Source: Stutzerimonas stutzeri (GTDB lineage: Bacteria > Pseudomonadota > Gammaproteobacteria > Pseudomonadales > Pseudomonadaceae). Taken from it: a stretch of 64,000 bases of DNA. Below are positions 35,327 to 44,174 of this stretch, piece by piece. Numbering within the stretch: position 1 is the stretch's first letter; each line of letters starts with the position of its first letter. The DNA is taken from assembly GCF_002909485.1 (NCBI RefSeq), contig NZ_PPXG01000002.1, positions 620,001 through 684,000 on the forward strand, given 5' to 3'. A model generated the notes under the pieces. That model was not told the DNA's origin. It saw nothing but the letters and a program-made list of their open reading frames with translations, and ran no database searches. The position numbers and the translations under genes are program-made.

Positions 35327-36556
35327 ATGACTAGCCAACTTGCCGACCATCCAGGCGCCATCGCCATCGCCATCGCCACCGACCAGCCGCTTTCCCGCCC
35401 CAGTCACTGGGGTGGGGTCTTGGCGATGACGCTCTGCGTCTTTGCCCTGATCGCCTCGGAGTTCATGCCCGTCAGTCTGCTGACGCCACTGGCAACGGAT
35501 CTTCAGGTCAGCGAAGGCGTTGCAGGGCAAGGTATCGCCATCTCCGGTGCGTTCGCCGTGCTGACCAGCCTGTCGATTACCTGGCTGGCCGGGAGCATGG
35601 ATCGCAAGATGCTGCTGCTCATCCTGACGGGCCTGATGGCGATCTCCGGCGTGGTGATAGCGCTCGCGCCGAGCTTCACCCTCTACATGGTGGGACGAGC
35701 ATTGCTAGGAGTGGTCATCGGTGGCTTCTGGTCAATGTCGGCAGCCACGGCCATGCGCCTAGTGCCCGATGATCAGGTGCCCAAGGCGCTGGCCATCTTC
35801 AACGGTGGCAACGCCTTGGCCACGGTGATCGCGGCGCCGCTGGGCAGCTACCTGGGCTCGGTAATCGGTTGGCGTGGGGCGTTCCTCTGCCTGGTGCCGG
35901 TAGCGCTCGTCGCACTAGTCTGGCAGTGGCTCAGCCTTCCGAGTATGAGGGCCCAGGTGCGAAAGAGTCCTGCACCCAGTGTTTTCAGGCTGCTTGGGAC
36001 TCGCTCGGCGGCGTTCGGCATGGCGGCTTGCGGAGCCTTCTTCATGGGGCAGTTTGCTTTGTTCACCTACCTCCGGCCCTTCCTCGAAACGGTGACCTTG
36101 GTCGATGCTACTTCGCTGTCATTGATCCTGCTGGTTATTGGCGTAACCGGTTTGGGTGGAACGCTGTTCATCGGCTCGCTACTGAAAAAGGGCCTGTATC
36201 GCACGTTGTTTACTATTCCAGTGCTGATGGCGGTTATTGCCCTCGCGCTGATCCCTGCCGGTAGCTGGGTCGTTCCGGTGGCGATATTGCTGGGCCTATG
36301 GGGGCTGATGGCCACGGCAGCGCCTGTTGGCTGGTGGAGCTGGATTGCACAAGCGCTGCCTAATGATGCCGACGCAGGTGGTGGGCTGATGGTGGCAGTG
36401 GTGCAGTTAGCCATTGCATCGGGCTCAACACTGGGCGGCTGGTTGTTCGACAACAGCGGCTACCAGAGCACCTTTACTGCAAGTGCAGCCATTCTGCTGC
36501 TTGGCGCAGCCCTTACCGTTCTGGCCATGCGTGCGCAGACGGGCCAGCCAGGTTGA
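35327..36556 (+). CDS. MFS transporter, drug/sugar efflux type (12 TM)
   Basis: A 409-residue, 12-segment major facilitator of the AraJ/SotB/YdhP-like efflux group. It shows LIASEFMPVSLLTPLA in TM1 (the E-F-x-P-V-S-L-L-T-P motif of this group), SITWLAGSMDRKMLL (loop 2-3) and GRALLGVVIGGFWSMSA. ATG at 35327 is preferred; GTG at 35306 would overlap the hydrolase stop. It follows the hydrolase gene closely and is probably cotranscribed. The likely role is export of a sugar or toxic compound. Confidence 0.85.
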   Translation: MTSQLADHPGAIAIAIATDQPLSRPSHWGGVLAMTLCVFALIASEFMPVSLLTPLATDLQVSEGVAGQGIAISGAFAVLTSLSITWLAGSMDRKMLLLILTGLMAISGVVIALAPSFTLYMVGRALLGVVIGGFWSMSAATAMRLVPDDQVPKALAIFNGGNALATVIAAPLGSYLGSVIGWRGAFLCLVPVALVALVWQWLSLPSMRAQVRKSPAPSVFRLLGTRSAAFGMAACGAFFMGQFALFTYLRPFLETVTLVDATSLSLILLVIGVTGLGGTLFIGSLLKKGLYRTLFTIPVLMAVIALALIPAGSWVVPVAILLGLWGLMATAAPVGWWSWIAQALPNDADAGGGLMVAVVQLAIASGSTLGGWLFDNSGYQSTFTASAAILLLGAALTVLAMRAQTGQPG

Positions 36557-36572
36557 GGGGGGAGTCTTCGAG

Positions 36573-37019
36573 ATGAATAAGCTCAGCCAACATTTCTGCC
36601 TCTCGGGCGTCCGGCTCTGCCTGTTGTTAATGCTCAGTGGCTGCGCATTCGCGGAGACAACTCTGAAGGAGGATCGTATGTGGATGACCGTTGGCGAACA
36701 CCGCTTCGCAATCACCCTGGACGATAGCGAGACCTCACGGGCACTTGCACAGCTATTACCCCTTACCCTGGACATGAGCGAACTCAACGCCAACGAGAAA
36801 TATGCAAGCCTGCCGCAGCGGCTGCCAGCCAGCGCAGTAACGCCCGGCACGATCCGCAATGGTGATCTGATGCTGTATGGCACGGATACGCTGGTGATTT
36901 TCTACCGGACGTTTGAGTCGACCTACTCCTACACCCGGATTGGTCGTGTCGATAGCCCCAATGAGCTAGCCGAAGCTCTAGGCCGGGTCGATGTGACTAT
37001 TCACTTCTCTGTGAACTAG
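36573..37019 (+). CDS. Cyclophilin-like-fold lipoprotein
   Basis: A 148-residue protein with a lipoprotein-like signal (LLLMLSGCAFAE, lipobox L-S-G-C). The mature part (MWMTVGEHRFAITLDDSETS..., then GDLMLYGTDTLVIFY) matches the cyclophilin_like family of small bacterial proteins of unknown function. These lack the prolyl isomerase residues of true cyclophilins. The start at 36573 has GGAG upstream. It follows the MFS gene by 16 nt and may be in the same operon. Confidence 0.7.
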   Translation: MNKLSQHFCLSGVRLCLLLMLSGCAFAETTLKEDRMWMTVGEHRFAITLDDSETSRALAQLLPLTLDMSELNANEKYASLPQRLPASAVTPGTIRNGDLMLYGTDTLVIFYRTFESTYSYTRIGRVDSPNELAEALGRVDVTIHFSVN

Positions 37020-37048
37020 GAGCGGCGCGAAGCCAGCTGAGTGAATGC

Positions 37049-37060
37049 CCGCTTTTGGCC
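37049..37060 (+). repeat. Short dispersed element CCGCTTTTGGCC (copy flanking LysR fragment, left)
   Basis: One of two direct copies that flank the truncated LysR fragment; the other is at 37613-37624. The sequence continues GATAGCAGTC here and AAACGCAGCC in the right copy. Confidence 0.5.
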
Positions 37061-37080
37061 GATAGCAGTCAGCCGCCACC

Positions 37081-37570
37081 CTAACCCAACCCCGGCATAC
37101 CCCTCTCCAACCTGGGACAAACCCAATCCACAAAAGCCCGCACCCTTGGCGACAGCTGCAAGGCGTGCGGGTAGACCAGTTGGATCGGCAGATCCTTCGG
37201 CTCGTAATCCCTGAGCACTCTTACCAGACGACCATCAGCCAATTCATCGGCGACCTGATAGTGCATCAACCGCGTGATGCCTAGGCCTTGCACCCAGGCC
37301 AAGCTGGCGGTGCGGATCTGGTTGCAGGTCAGGCGTGGAGTGATTTCTTCGGCCTGTTCCTTGTCGCCGTGACGGTAATACCAAATGCGGCCCTGGGCGG
37401 CGAAGAGGATGCTGGCGTGGTCCTTGAGTGCTGCCGGGGTGTCGATGGCGGGGGCGGTGCTCAGGTAATCGGGGCTGGCGCAGGTGACCAGCCGGGTGCT
37501 GCCGATCTGCCGGGCGACCATGGCCGAGTCGGGCAGGTGGCCGATGCGCAGGGCGAGGTCGAGGCGTTCG
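37081..37570 (-). pseudogene. Truncated LysR regulator, duplicate of the LysR gene at 44175-45083
   Basis: The C-terminal 160 or so codons of a LysR effector domain, beginning in frame in the middle of the gene with no DNA-binding domain. From about 37137 to 37570 the DNA aligns without a visible gap to 44237-44670 (offset exactly 7,100 bp) with only scattered differences; proteins share LPDSAMVARQIGSTRLVTCA and PRLTCNQIRTASLA. Homology stops abruptly at 37570. The last dozen codons also differ between the copies. It cannot make a functional regulator. Confidence 0.85.
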
Positions 37571-37612
37571 CCGCGGATCAGGGCACAGGTTTAATTAGCG
37601 GATAAAAACCTA

Positions 37613-37624
37613 CCGCTTTTGGCC
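37613..37624 (+). repeat. Short dispersed element CCGCTTTTGGCC (copy flanking LysR fragment, right)
   Basis: Direct copy of the element at 37049-37060, placed 43 bp outside the point where LysR homology ends. The two copies bracket the truncated LysR fragment. Confidence 0.5.
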
Positions 37625-37666
37625 AAACGCAGCCTCTCCACCTTCAGGTATCCGCCGCAATCAGCA

Positions 37667-38506
37667 TCAAGCTGTTGGAGGACCTGCCAATCGTGTGACG
37701 GCCGAGATAATCGGGGTGCCGTGCATGGGGTCGCGCAACAGCGTGCATTTCACACCGTAGAGGGTCTCCACCAAGCCCGGTGTAACGACCGTTTCAGGTG
37801 GGCCCTCTGCGATTATGTGCCCAGCGTTCATGGCGACCAGGTGATCGGCGTATCGGCAGGCACTCGTGAGGTCGTGCACGACCATGACGATGGTTTTGCC
37901 CGCTGCGGCGAGCTGGCGAATCAGTTCGAATACTTCAATCTGATGGCCGAGGTCGAGCGCTGAAGTAGGTTCATCCAGCAGCAGCAACGGCGTGTCCTGC
38001 GCGATGGCCATGGCGATCCAGGCTCGCTGGCGCTGGCCCCCTGACATCGACTGCAAAGGGCGATCGGCCAATTCGGTCAAATTTGCGGCATGCAGAGCGG
38101 CGTCAACTACAACCTGATCGTGTTCACTCCATTGCTGGAGCAGCCTTTGGTGCGGTTGTCGACCAAAGCGGATCAGTTCGGCGACGGTAAGCCCATCCGG
38201 CGCACTGGCTTCCTGTGGCAACAGTGCCAGCTGCTGCGCCACTTCTCGAGTCGGCAGCTGTGTGATGGCCTTGCCGTTAAGCAGCACGGCGCCGCTGCTG
38301 GGTTTATGCAGGCGCGCAAGGCCGGCGAGTAGGGTGGACTTGCCACAGCCGTTGGGGCCCACGATTGCCGTTACCTTGCCCTTGGGCAATAGCAGGTCGA
38401 GTCCTTCGATTACCGAAGCGCCACCGTAGCCCATGCAGAGGTCGCTGGCCTCCAACCGAACGTCGATGGCGTTTCGTTCAACGAGGATGCTGGGAAGTTC
38501 GCTCAT
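37667..38506 (-). CDS. Iron-siderophore ABC transporter ATP-binding protein (FecE/FepC-like)
   Basis: A 279-residue ABC ATPase with Walker A GPNGCGKST (near residue 50), signature SMSGGQRQRAWIAMA, Walker B LLLLDEPTSALD and switch His VVHDLTSA. It is closest in pattern to FecE/FepC-type siderophore ATPases. The ATG at 38506 overlaps the permease stop by ATGA; the longer frame upstream belongs to the permease gene on another frame. Last gene of a four-gene leftward operon. Confidence 0.9.
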   Translation of the reverse strand: MSELPSILVERNAIDVRLEASDLCMGYGGASVIEGLDLLLPKGKVTAIVGPNGCGKSTLLAGLARLHKPSSGAVLLNGKAITQLPTREVAQQLALLPQEASAPDGLTVAELIRFGRQPHQRLLQQWSEHDQVVVDAALHAANLTELADRPLQSMSGGQRQRAWIAMAIAQDTPLLLLDEPTSALDLGHQIEVFELIRQLAAAGKTIVMVVHDLTSACRYADHLVAMNAGHIIAEGPPETVVTPGLVETLYGVKCTLLRDPMHGTPIISAVTRLAGPPTA

Positions 38507-39561
38507 GAAAGGGTCCGAGAAGGTTGGCGTAGCAAGATCCAGATCAGATACGGCCCGCCGACTATCGCCATGATGATGCCTACCGGGATCTCGATTGGGG
38601 CGAGTAGGGTGCGCCCCACCCAGTCGGCAATGACCATCAGTAGCGCACCGCTCAGGGCTGCGTTGATTACCGGCACTCCGTGCTGTCGGCATAAGTAACG
38701 TGCCATCTCCGGTGCGACCAGGGCGATCAGCCCGACCGGGCCGACCACCGCGACGGCCAAGGCGGTAAGCCATACCGTTAGTATCAGCGTCAGTACTCGC
38801 ATCAGACGCAAGCGGGTGCCGAGGCCGATGGCAACGTTGTCGGAGAATCGCATAAGCGCCAGGGAGCGGGTCAGCAGCTTGGCTGCGGGCAGGCCGATTG
38901 CCAGGCCCACGCCCAACAGAAACACTGCTTGGGCAGGGCGGGCGTTGAGGCTCCCTACCGTCCATGGGTAGGCGGCGTTGGCGGCATCGATATCGGTACG
39001 CGCCAGCATCAGGTTTGTCAGTGCACCGAATAGCACGCCGATGGCGATACCTACGACGATAAAACGATAACCCCGCGCGCCTGAGCCCATTGCCAGAGCG
39101 AAGGTCAGGGCTGCGGCCGTGGCCGCACCGGACAGGGCCAGCATCGACGGCGCGATGCTGGTTGGAATCGCAACGATAGAGGCAACGGCAAAGGCGGTTG
39201 CGCCGTCGTCGATGCCGATGACTCCGGGTGTCGCCAGGCGGTTGCGCGCCAACGTTTGTAGCAGGCAGCCCGCGGCACCAAGTGCCGCCCCACTCAGCAA
39301 GCCAGCAATGATGCGGGGCAGGCGCAGCTCACGGACGAGCAGCAGATGCATCGGCTCTCCTTCACCAAAGACAGCACGCAGTGCTTGCCACTGGCTTAGC
39401 CCAGGCGAACCCGCCGCGAGCAGCCAGCCCACAGTCACAATCAGTGCCAGGCACAGGCAGGCGCCAACCAGCATGCTGCGCCGGTGGACGAGGAAGGACA
39501 ACGAAGCCAGTCGCAGCAGGCAATAGTTGTCTGACACCGATATGGAGGAGGCTTGATTCAT
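38503..39561 (-). CDS. Iron-siderophore ABC transporter permease (FecD/FepG-like)
   Basis: A 352-residue FecCD-family permease with about nine to ten membrane segments. It has RELRLPRIIAGLLSGAALGA and AGCLLQTLARNRLATPGVIG, the conserved family block, and PVGLIALVAPEMARYLC near the C-terminal third. It pairs with the other FecCD permease, whose stop overlaps its start by ATGA (39558-39561). Substrate type (siderophore, haem or B12) follows the operon context; the Fur box points to iron. Confidence 0.9.
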   Translation of the reverse strand: MNQASSISVSDNYCLLRLASLSFLVHRRSMLVGACLCLALIVTVGWLLAAGSPGLSQWQALRAVFGEGEPMHLLLVRELRLPRIIAGLLSGAALGAAGCLLQTLARNRLATPGVIGIDDGATAFAVASIVAIPTSIAPSMLALSGAATAAALTFALAMGSGARGYRFIVVGIAIGVLFGALTNLMLARTDIDAANAAYPWTVGSLNARPAQAVFLLGVGLAIGLPAAKLLTRSLALMRFSDNVAIGLGTRLRLMRVLTLILTVWLTALAVAVVGPVGLIALVAPEMARYLCRQHGVPVINAALSGALLMVIADWVGRTLLAPIEIPVGIIMAIVGGPYLIWILLRQPSRTLS

Positions 39562-40559
39562 AACGTCGGCAATCTGTGGCTGCGCACCACGGCGATTAAA
39601 ATGGGCGCGCCGACAAAAGCGGTGATGACCCCCACCGGAAGCTCATATGGCCGTACCGCCAGGCGAGACAGAACGTCAGCGAACAGCACGATGCACGGGC
39701 CTATCAGAATCGCGAGCGCAAAGGTTCTACGCACATCGGTGCCTACCAGACGCCGTGCGATGAAAGGCACTACCAAGCCGACGAACCCGATCGGTCCGGC
39801 CGCCGCGGTGGCCGTGCCGACGAGCAGGGCCACAGCCAGAAGCGTAATCAGGCGCGTTATCTGCGGGTGATGGCCCAGCCCGCTTGCAACGCGCTCGCCC
39901 AGCGACAGTGCGGCCAGCGCAGGGATGAGTGGCAGGGCGAGCAAGAGGCCGGCAATCAGGCCAGGCAGACTCCAGATAAAGGTATCAAGGGGTCGACCGG
40001 CCAGCGCGCCGATTACCCAAAAACGCATTTCGTCTGCGGTTCGCTGGTCCTGGAGTAGCAGCATATTGCTTAGCGCCATGAGCAGGCCGGAGAACGCTGC
40101 TCCTGCAAGTACCAGGCGGACCGGGTCTTCACCCACCCCGCGCATCTGCGTCACCAGCAGGACCAGCACGCAACCTACAAGCGCGCCTCCGACTGCAACC
40201 AGCAGGTTGAGCGAGGCAGCGCTGGCACCCAGCGCAATGGCTAGCACGACCGCGAACGAGGCGCCTGCACTCACGCCCATCAGACCGGGTTCGGCCAAGG
40301 GATTGCGTGTTACTGATTGCAGCAGCAAGCCGGCGGCACCAAGCGCCGCACCAACGAGCAATGCCAGCTTGGTGCGAGCCCATCTCAAATCGTATACGAC
40401 GAACTGAGCCTGCTCATCGGCCCCGCCCGAGAGGGCGAGCAGGCTGCGTGACACGCTGACGTCGCCCGCCCCGAAGATCAGGCTGGCAAGACACAGCAGC
40501 AAAAGGCAGATGCCCGTGATTGCCAGCGCGCGGGGCAATGGAAGCCGGCCACTACGCAT
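39558..40559 (-). CDS. Iron-siderophore ABC transporter permease (FecC/FepD-like)
   Basis: A 333-residue FecCD-family permease with VGAALGAAGLLLQSVTRNPL and AEPGLMGVSAGASFAVVLAI and the conserved GPIGFVGLVVPFIAR block. Its start base is shared with the binding-protein stop (TGATG at 40557-40561), and it overlaps the next permease by 4 nt, so the operon is translated as one coupled unit. Together the two permeases form the inner-membrane channel for an iron complex. Confidence 0.9.
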   Translation of the reverse strand: MRSGRLPLPRALAITGICLLLLCLASLIFGAGDVSVSRSLLALSGGADEQAQFVVYDLRWARTKLALLVGAALGAAGLLLQSVTRNPLAEPGLMGVSAGASFAVVLAIALGASAASLNLLVAVGGALVGCVLVLLVTQMRGVGEDPVRLVLAGAAFSGLLMALSNMLLLQDQRTADEMRFWVIGALAGRPLDTFIWSLPGLIAGLLLALPLIPALAALSLGERVASGLGHHPQITRLITLLAVALLVGTATAAAGPIGFVGLVVPFIARRLVGTDVRRTFALAILIGPCIVLFADVLSRLAVRPYELPVGVITAFVGAPILIAVVRSHRLPTL

Positions 40560-41467
40560 CAGTCAAGCAGCGCCTTTTCCACATCGTCGAGAATATGGTG
40601 CGCAGCGAGATACCCGGCGCTGCTGCTCCATATCTGACCGTCTACCGATACTAGACGCCCGCTTCTAACCGCTTCCAGACGATTGAATGCCGGCTGTTTG
40701 CGGGCTTCTTCAAGCGCTTTCCGACCATCACTATTGAGCGTGGCGAGGAAAATCCAATCGGCGTCGGCCTTGTTGAGATTTTCCAGGCTGAGGATGTCCG
40801 TATGCGGTTTCTTCGTTTGGGTCGACAGTTCGTTTGGCTTCAGGCCGATGGCATCCAACAGCTGGCCGACAAAAAGTCGGCTCGACATGATGAAGGGGCC
40901 CTGGGGGTTCCAGCGAATAACACTGACCTGTGGATGGCTGGGCAGGCGCTCACGTAGATCGGCAAGGCGGGTATCGATTTCTTCCGCAAGTGCTGCTCCC
41001 TCATCCTGCTTGTTCAACGCCTGGGCGTAGATACCGCTGACGTTGCGCCAATCCTGGAACGAACCGCCTTTAGGCACGATGGTTGGAGCGATCAGGCTGA
41101 GTCTGTCGTATTGCGCTTTAGGCAGTTCGGACGGCGCGAGGATGAGGTCTGGCTGCAAGACGAGTATCGCTTCCAGATTGGGTTCGCGAACGCTGCCGAC
41201 TATGGCGATCTTCCCGGATTTGGCCTTGAGGTACTCCGGTATATCCGTGCCACCTCGGCTGGCCAGGGCGCCCACAGGCTTGACGTCCAGTGCGAGCGCT
41301 ACATCCAGCGCGTTTTCATCGAGCGCAACCACGCGCTGGGGGGAGCCGCTGAGCTTCACGGGCCCGTACGCGCCCTCGACGATACGTTCGGCAGCCTGCA
41401 GCTGCGCGCAAGACAATAGCGTGGCGAATACCAGGCCAGCCAATAAGCGGATGGAAATCTGAGGCAT
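40559..41467 (-). CDS. Iron-siderophore ABC transporter periplasmic binding protein (FecB-like)
   Basis: A 302-residue exported binding protein. A signal peptide (MPQISIRLLAGLVFATLLSC-AQLQA) has a Cys near the cleavage region, so a lipoprotein form cannot be excluded. The mature part is a class III binding fold: RVVALDENALDVALALDVKP, EAILVLQPDLILAPSE and a long spine helix. It is the first gene of the four-gene operon, behind a Fur-box-like site about 80-95 nt upstream. No TonB-dependent receptor gene is linked to it. Confidence 0.88.
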   Translation of the reverse strand: MPQISIRLLAGLVFATLLSCAQLQAAERIVEGAYGPVKLSGSPQRVVALDENALDVALALDVKPVGALASRGGTDIPEYLKAKSGKIAIVGSVREPNLEAILVLQPDLILAPSELPKAQYDRLSLIAPTIVPKGGSFQDWRNVSGIYAQALNKQDEGAALAEEIDTRLADLRERLPSHPQVSVIRWNPQGPFIMSSRLFVGQLLDAIGLKPNELSTQTKKPHTDILSLENLNKADADWIFLATLNSDGRKALEEARKQPAFNRLEAVRSGRLVSVDGQIWSSSAGYLAAHHILDDVEKALLD

Positions 41468-41544
41468 CGGTTTGACTCCAAACTGAAGAAACGACGGCGG
41501 TTGCTGCCAAGTGAGCCACCAGCAAAAACGTGGCGTACTTTAAT

Positions 41545-41563
41545 GGTAATGGCTCTCATTTGC
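41545..41563. promoter_or_regulatory. Fur-box candidate upstream of the siderophore ABC operon
   Basis: On the minus strand the 19-mer GCAAATGAGAGCCATTACC matches 13 of 19 positions of the classic Fur consensus (GATAATGATAATCATTATC). It lies about 78 nt upstream of the binding-protein start, the normal promoter zone. Iron repression of the operon is therefore expected. Confidence 0.65.
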
Positions 41564-41711
41564 GAGTATTACGTTCATTGCCGAATGTAAATCTTCGACA
41601 GAGCGGCTACCGGCAGATCAAGTGATCCGGTTTGAGTCAGTGCTGAATGAATGTGGGCGTGCCAGCGACACGACTCATGTCCATGCCGCTGACGTTGCTC
41701 AAACCAGGACC

Positions 41712-42968
41712 CTAACAATGCGGCGACACTTCACCTTCGTAGTGGTCGGCCTTTTCTGCTTGTCGGGCCGTCATGCGTTGCGCTGCGAGTGCAAGTGCGA
41801 TTGCGGCAACCCCGCACAGCGCAACCACAAGAGGCATGACTGCCGGGCCTTGCGTAAAGAGGCTCGAGAGGTAGCCCACTACCGCGGCCACCAGGTAATG
41901 CAAGGTTCCCATCAGGGCTGAAGCCACGCCCGCTTGCGCGCCGCTGATGCTCATGGTGAGGGCTACGATGTTCCCCAGAATCAATCCCAGTGCGCCGACT
42001 GCCAGAGCCAGCAGCATCGAGTAAACCCAGAGCGTAGCGATGCCTTCCAATACCAGCAGGTAAAGCACGCCGCCAGCCAGGGTATGCAGTACCAGCCCAC
42101 CAAGGGTTACACGTAGCGGCGCCGCACCCCGGGTGAGCAGAACCGAGGAAAGGGTCCCCCCGAGGATCAGCGCGATCGAGTTAGTGGCGAACAGGTAACT
42201 GAAGACCGTTGGGCTCAGCGCAAAATGGTCGGTAAAAACGAACGCGGCGCTGCTGATGTAGCTGAACAGCGATGCCATTACGCAACCGCCCGCCAGGGTG
42301 TAAAGCATGAAGCCGCCTTTTTGCATCTGCCGTGTATAACCGCGGAGCACGCTCGCTGCGCTGATAGGCACGCGGCGCTCCATCGGCAAGGACTCGGGTA
42401 AAGCCTTTAGCCCCCAAACCAGGCCGATAGCGCCCAATACCGCGAGCACCCAAAAAATCAGCCGCCAGCTGCCCTGAATCAAAAGCAGGCCGCCCAGCAT
42501 GGGAGCGATGACCGGCGCAATCATCATGACCTGCATCAGAAGTGAAAAAACCCGAGCAGAAGACGTTATGTCGCAGGTGTCGGCGATGATTGCCCGCGGC
42601 GCGACCAGCCCGGCCGCCGCTCCGATAGCCTGTAAAAAGCGCGCAGCGAGCAGACATTCCACGGTTGGCGCACAAGCGGCGATAACTGACCCGACCACGA
42701 AGATGGCGATGCCCAGCAGCAGAGGCAGCCGCCGGCCGTAGCGATCCAGCAGGGGACCATACACCGCCTGGCCGATAGCCAATCCAGCCAGAAATATCGA
42801 AAGTGTCTGTTGCACCCGTCCCGGTGAGATAGCGAAGTCGTCGGCAATCGCCGCCATTCCTGGCAGGTACATATCGATTGCCATCGCGTCCAGCGCCGTC
42901 AGCAGGGCGAGCAGGACTATCAACGGCAGGCCAATGGGCAACGCGTTGGCCCTGGTTACACTCGTCAT
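41712..42968 (-). CDS. Bcr/CflA-family MFS drug efflux transporter
   Basis: A 418-residue, 12-segment major facilitator of the Bcr/CflA group: the N-terminal LDAMAIDMYLPGMAAIADDF (the D-x-Y-L-P motif of the group), GQAVYGPLLDRYGRR and RFLQAIGAAAGLVAPRAII. It exports small hydrophobic drugs or metabolites. It lies upstream of the iron ABC operon on the same strand, separated by 244 bp containing the Fur box, so it is probably a separate transcript. Co-location with siderophore uptake leaves open a siderophore-efflux role. Confidence 0.85.
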   Translation of the reverse strand: MTSVTRANALPIGLPLIVLLALLTALDAMAIDMYLPGMAAIADDFAISPGRVQQTLSIFLAGLAIGQAVYGPLLDRYGRRLPLLLGIAIFVVGSVIAACAPTVECLLAARFLQAIGAAAGLVAPRAIIADTCDITSSARVFSLLMQVMMIAPVIAPMLGGLLLIQGSWRLIFWVLAVLGAIGLVWGLKALPESLPMERRVPISAASVLRGYTRQMQKGGFMLYTLAGGCVMASLFSYISSAAFVFTDHFALSPTVFSYLFATNSIALILGGTLSSVLLTRGAAPLRVTLGGLVLHTLAGGVLYLLVLEGIATLWVYSMLLALAVGALGLILGNIVALTMSISGAQAGVASALMGTLHYLVAAVVGYLSSLFTQGPAVMPLVVALCGVAAIALALAAQRMTARQAEKADHYEGEVSPHC

Positions 42969-43023
42969 CGGTTTATTCCTTCGGTGCTGCCAGGAAGGCA
43001 GCCGCTAGCATGAGGTCCGGCGG

Positions 43024-43485
43024 TTAAAACATCGTGTTGTCGTTGACTGCCTCGGCAGGCACGTCCTGTATGACGTCCCAATGCTCAACGATCATGCCGT
43101 TCTCAACCCGGAAGATATCGATTACGGCCTGGCCCAGGTCATCCGGTCCCACTGTCGAGTGCACATGCAGATACACCAGATCGCCGTCCGTACCGCTACG
43201 CACGATGCGGGCACACGACTCGGGATGCTCCTTGAAGAATCCAGTGAAGAACTCTACGAAGGGCGCTTTGCCGTCGGGTACGTCTGGGTTGTGCTGCTTG
43301 TAGTCTTGCGCAATTGCCCGCGCGGCCTGTTCGACCTGATGGAGATTGAAAAACTGGTTGTAGAAATCGATGACCAGCGTTCGATTAGCCTCTTCGGCAG
43401 CTAGATCCCGCCTATCCGAGCCAGCGGCAAATGCGGTTGCCGAGGCGACCGTGAGGAGCAAAGTGATCATCAGTGAACGAAGCAT
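43024..43485 (-). CDS. Exported SnoaL-like (NTF2-fold) protein
   Basis: A 153-residue protein with a signal peptide (MLRSLMITLLLTVASATAFA-A) and an NTF2/SnoaL-like polyketide-cyclase-type core: VIDFYNQFFNLHQVEQAARA early and DIFRVENGMIVEHWDVIQD late. SnoaL-like predicted aldol condensation proteins with this ending are common as small periplasmic proteins. It lies 55 nt upstream of the MFS gene start and is divergent from the HxlR gene, whose palindromic site in the 157-bp gap could control both directions. Confidence 0.8.
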   Translation of the reverse strand: MLRSLMITLLLTVASATAFAAGSDRRDLAAEEANRTLVIDFYNQFFNLHQVEQAARAIAQDYKQHNPDVPDGKAPFVEFFTGFFKEHPESCARIVRSGTDGDLVYLHVHSTVGPDDLGQAVIDIFRVENGMIVEHWDVIQDVPAEAVNDNTMF

Positions 43486-43598
43486 GAAGTCGGTCCTTCT
43501 CGATGGTGTCGGCGTGTCTTTTCAAGGCTAGGTATGATTAGTAGACCGTGATGCTACGGGCTTAAGAATTGCCTAACAAGAAGTCAACTGATGAGCAC

Positions 43599-43620
43599 CT
43601 GGTCACTCAAAAGTGACCAG
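43599..43620. promoter_or_regulatory. 22-bp palindromic operator candidate for the HxlR regulator
   Basis: Perfect 9-bp arms CTGGTCACT (43599-43607) and AGTGACCAG (43612-43620) surround CAAA. The site ends 22 nt before the HxlR start and lies in the divergent gap to the SnoaL-like gene. HxlR/DUF24 regulators bind such dyads, so autoregulation and control of the divergent SnoaL-MFS unit is a good working model. Confidence 0.65.
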
Positions 43621-43642
43621 CTATCACTCGCGGAGAAGTGCG

Positions 43643-44023
43643 ATGAGCAATGAAGAGCAAGACAGTGAAGCCCTCGATCACCCGTGCCCGATCCGAGACG
43701 TACTGGACCGCATTGGCGATCAATGGAGCTATCTCGTTTTCGAAGCCCTGGCAGAGCGGACGCTGCGCTTCAATGAACTGAATCGCGAGATTGGTGATAT
43801 TTCCAAACAGATGCTATCGCGCACGCTCAAGCGCCTGGAAATGGACGGTTATTTACGACGGACCCTATTTGCCGAGGTGCCACCCCGTGTCGAATACAGT
43901 CTTACCGATCTCGGGCGCGGCTTTCTCGAGCCCATGCAGGCACTGGTGGAATGGGCTGATACCCACCATGTGCAAATTTGCCGGTCACGTCGCGCGTTTC
44001 GCTTGAGCGAGCCAGAGCATTAG
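43643..44023 (+). CDS. HxlR-family (DUF24) winged-helix transcriptional regulator
   Basis: A 126-residue HxlR regulator: CPIRDVLDRIGDQWSYLVFE (Cys near residue 14, a candidate redox or electrophile sensor, as in other HxlR proteins), LRFNELNREIGDISKQMLSR, and RRTLFAEVPPRVEYSLTDLG wing. The start at 43643 has GGAGAA upstream. The long palindrome just upstream suggests autoregulation. It is divergent from the SnoaL-like gene and the MFS transporter, which are its likely targets. Confidence 0.9.
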   Translation: MSNEEQDSEALDHPCPIRDVLDRIGDQWSYLVFEALAERTLRFNELNREIGDISKQMLSRTLKRLEMDGYLRRTLFAEVPPRVEYSLTDLGRGFLEPMQALVEWADTHHVQICRSRRAFRLSEPEH

Positions 44024-44174
44024 CATCGCGTAATTGGGTTGACTCTGCGGAGCTGCGGCGAGGGGAGTGACGAATGCACGTGGGCTGCAATACAGGTCCT
44101 GGCATTGTGGTCCATGGCGCTCGGGGCGCTCTGTTGTCGCTTGCGCTTGACCACGCGCATGGGCGCAGCGATCT

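Noticed and set aside
43024..44023. Idea that the SnoaL-HxlR block is a mobile element
   Set aside because: No transposase, integrase, terminal inverted repeat or target-site duplication was found; only the LysR duplication is supported.
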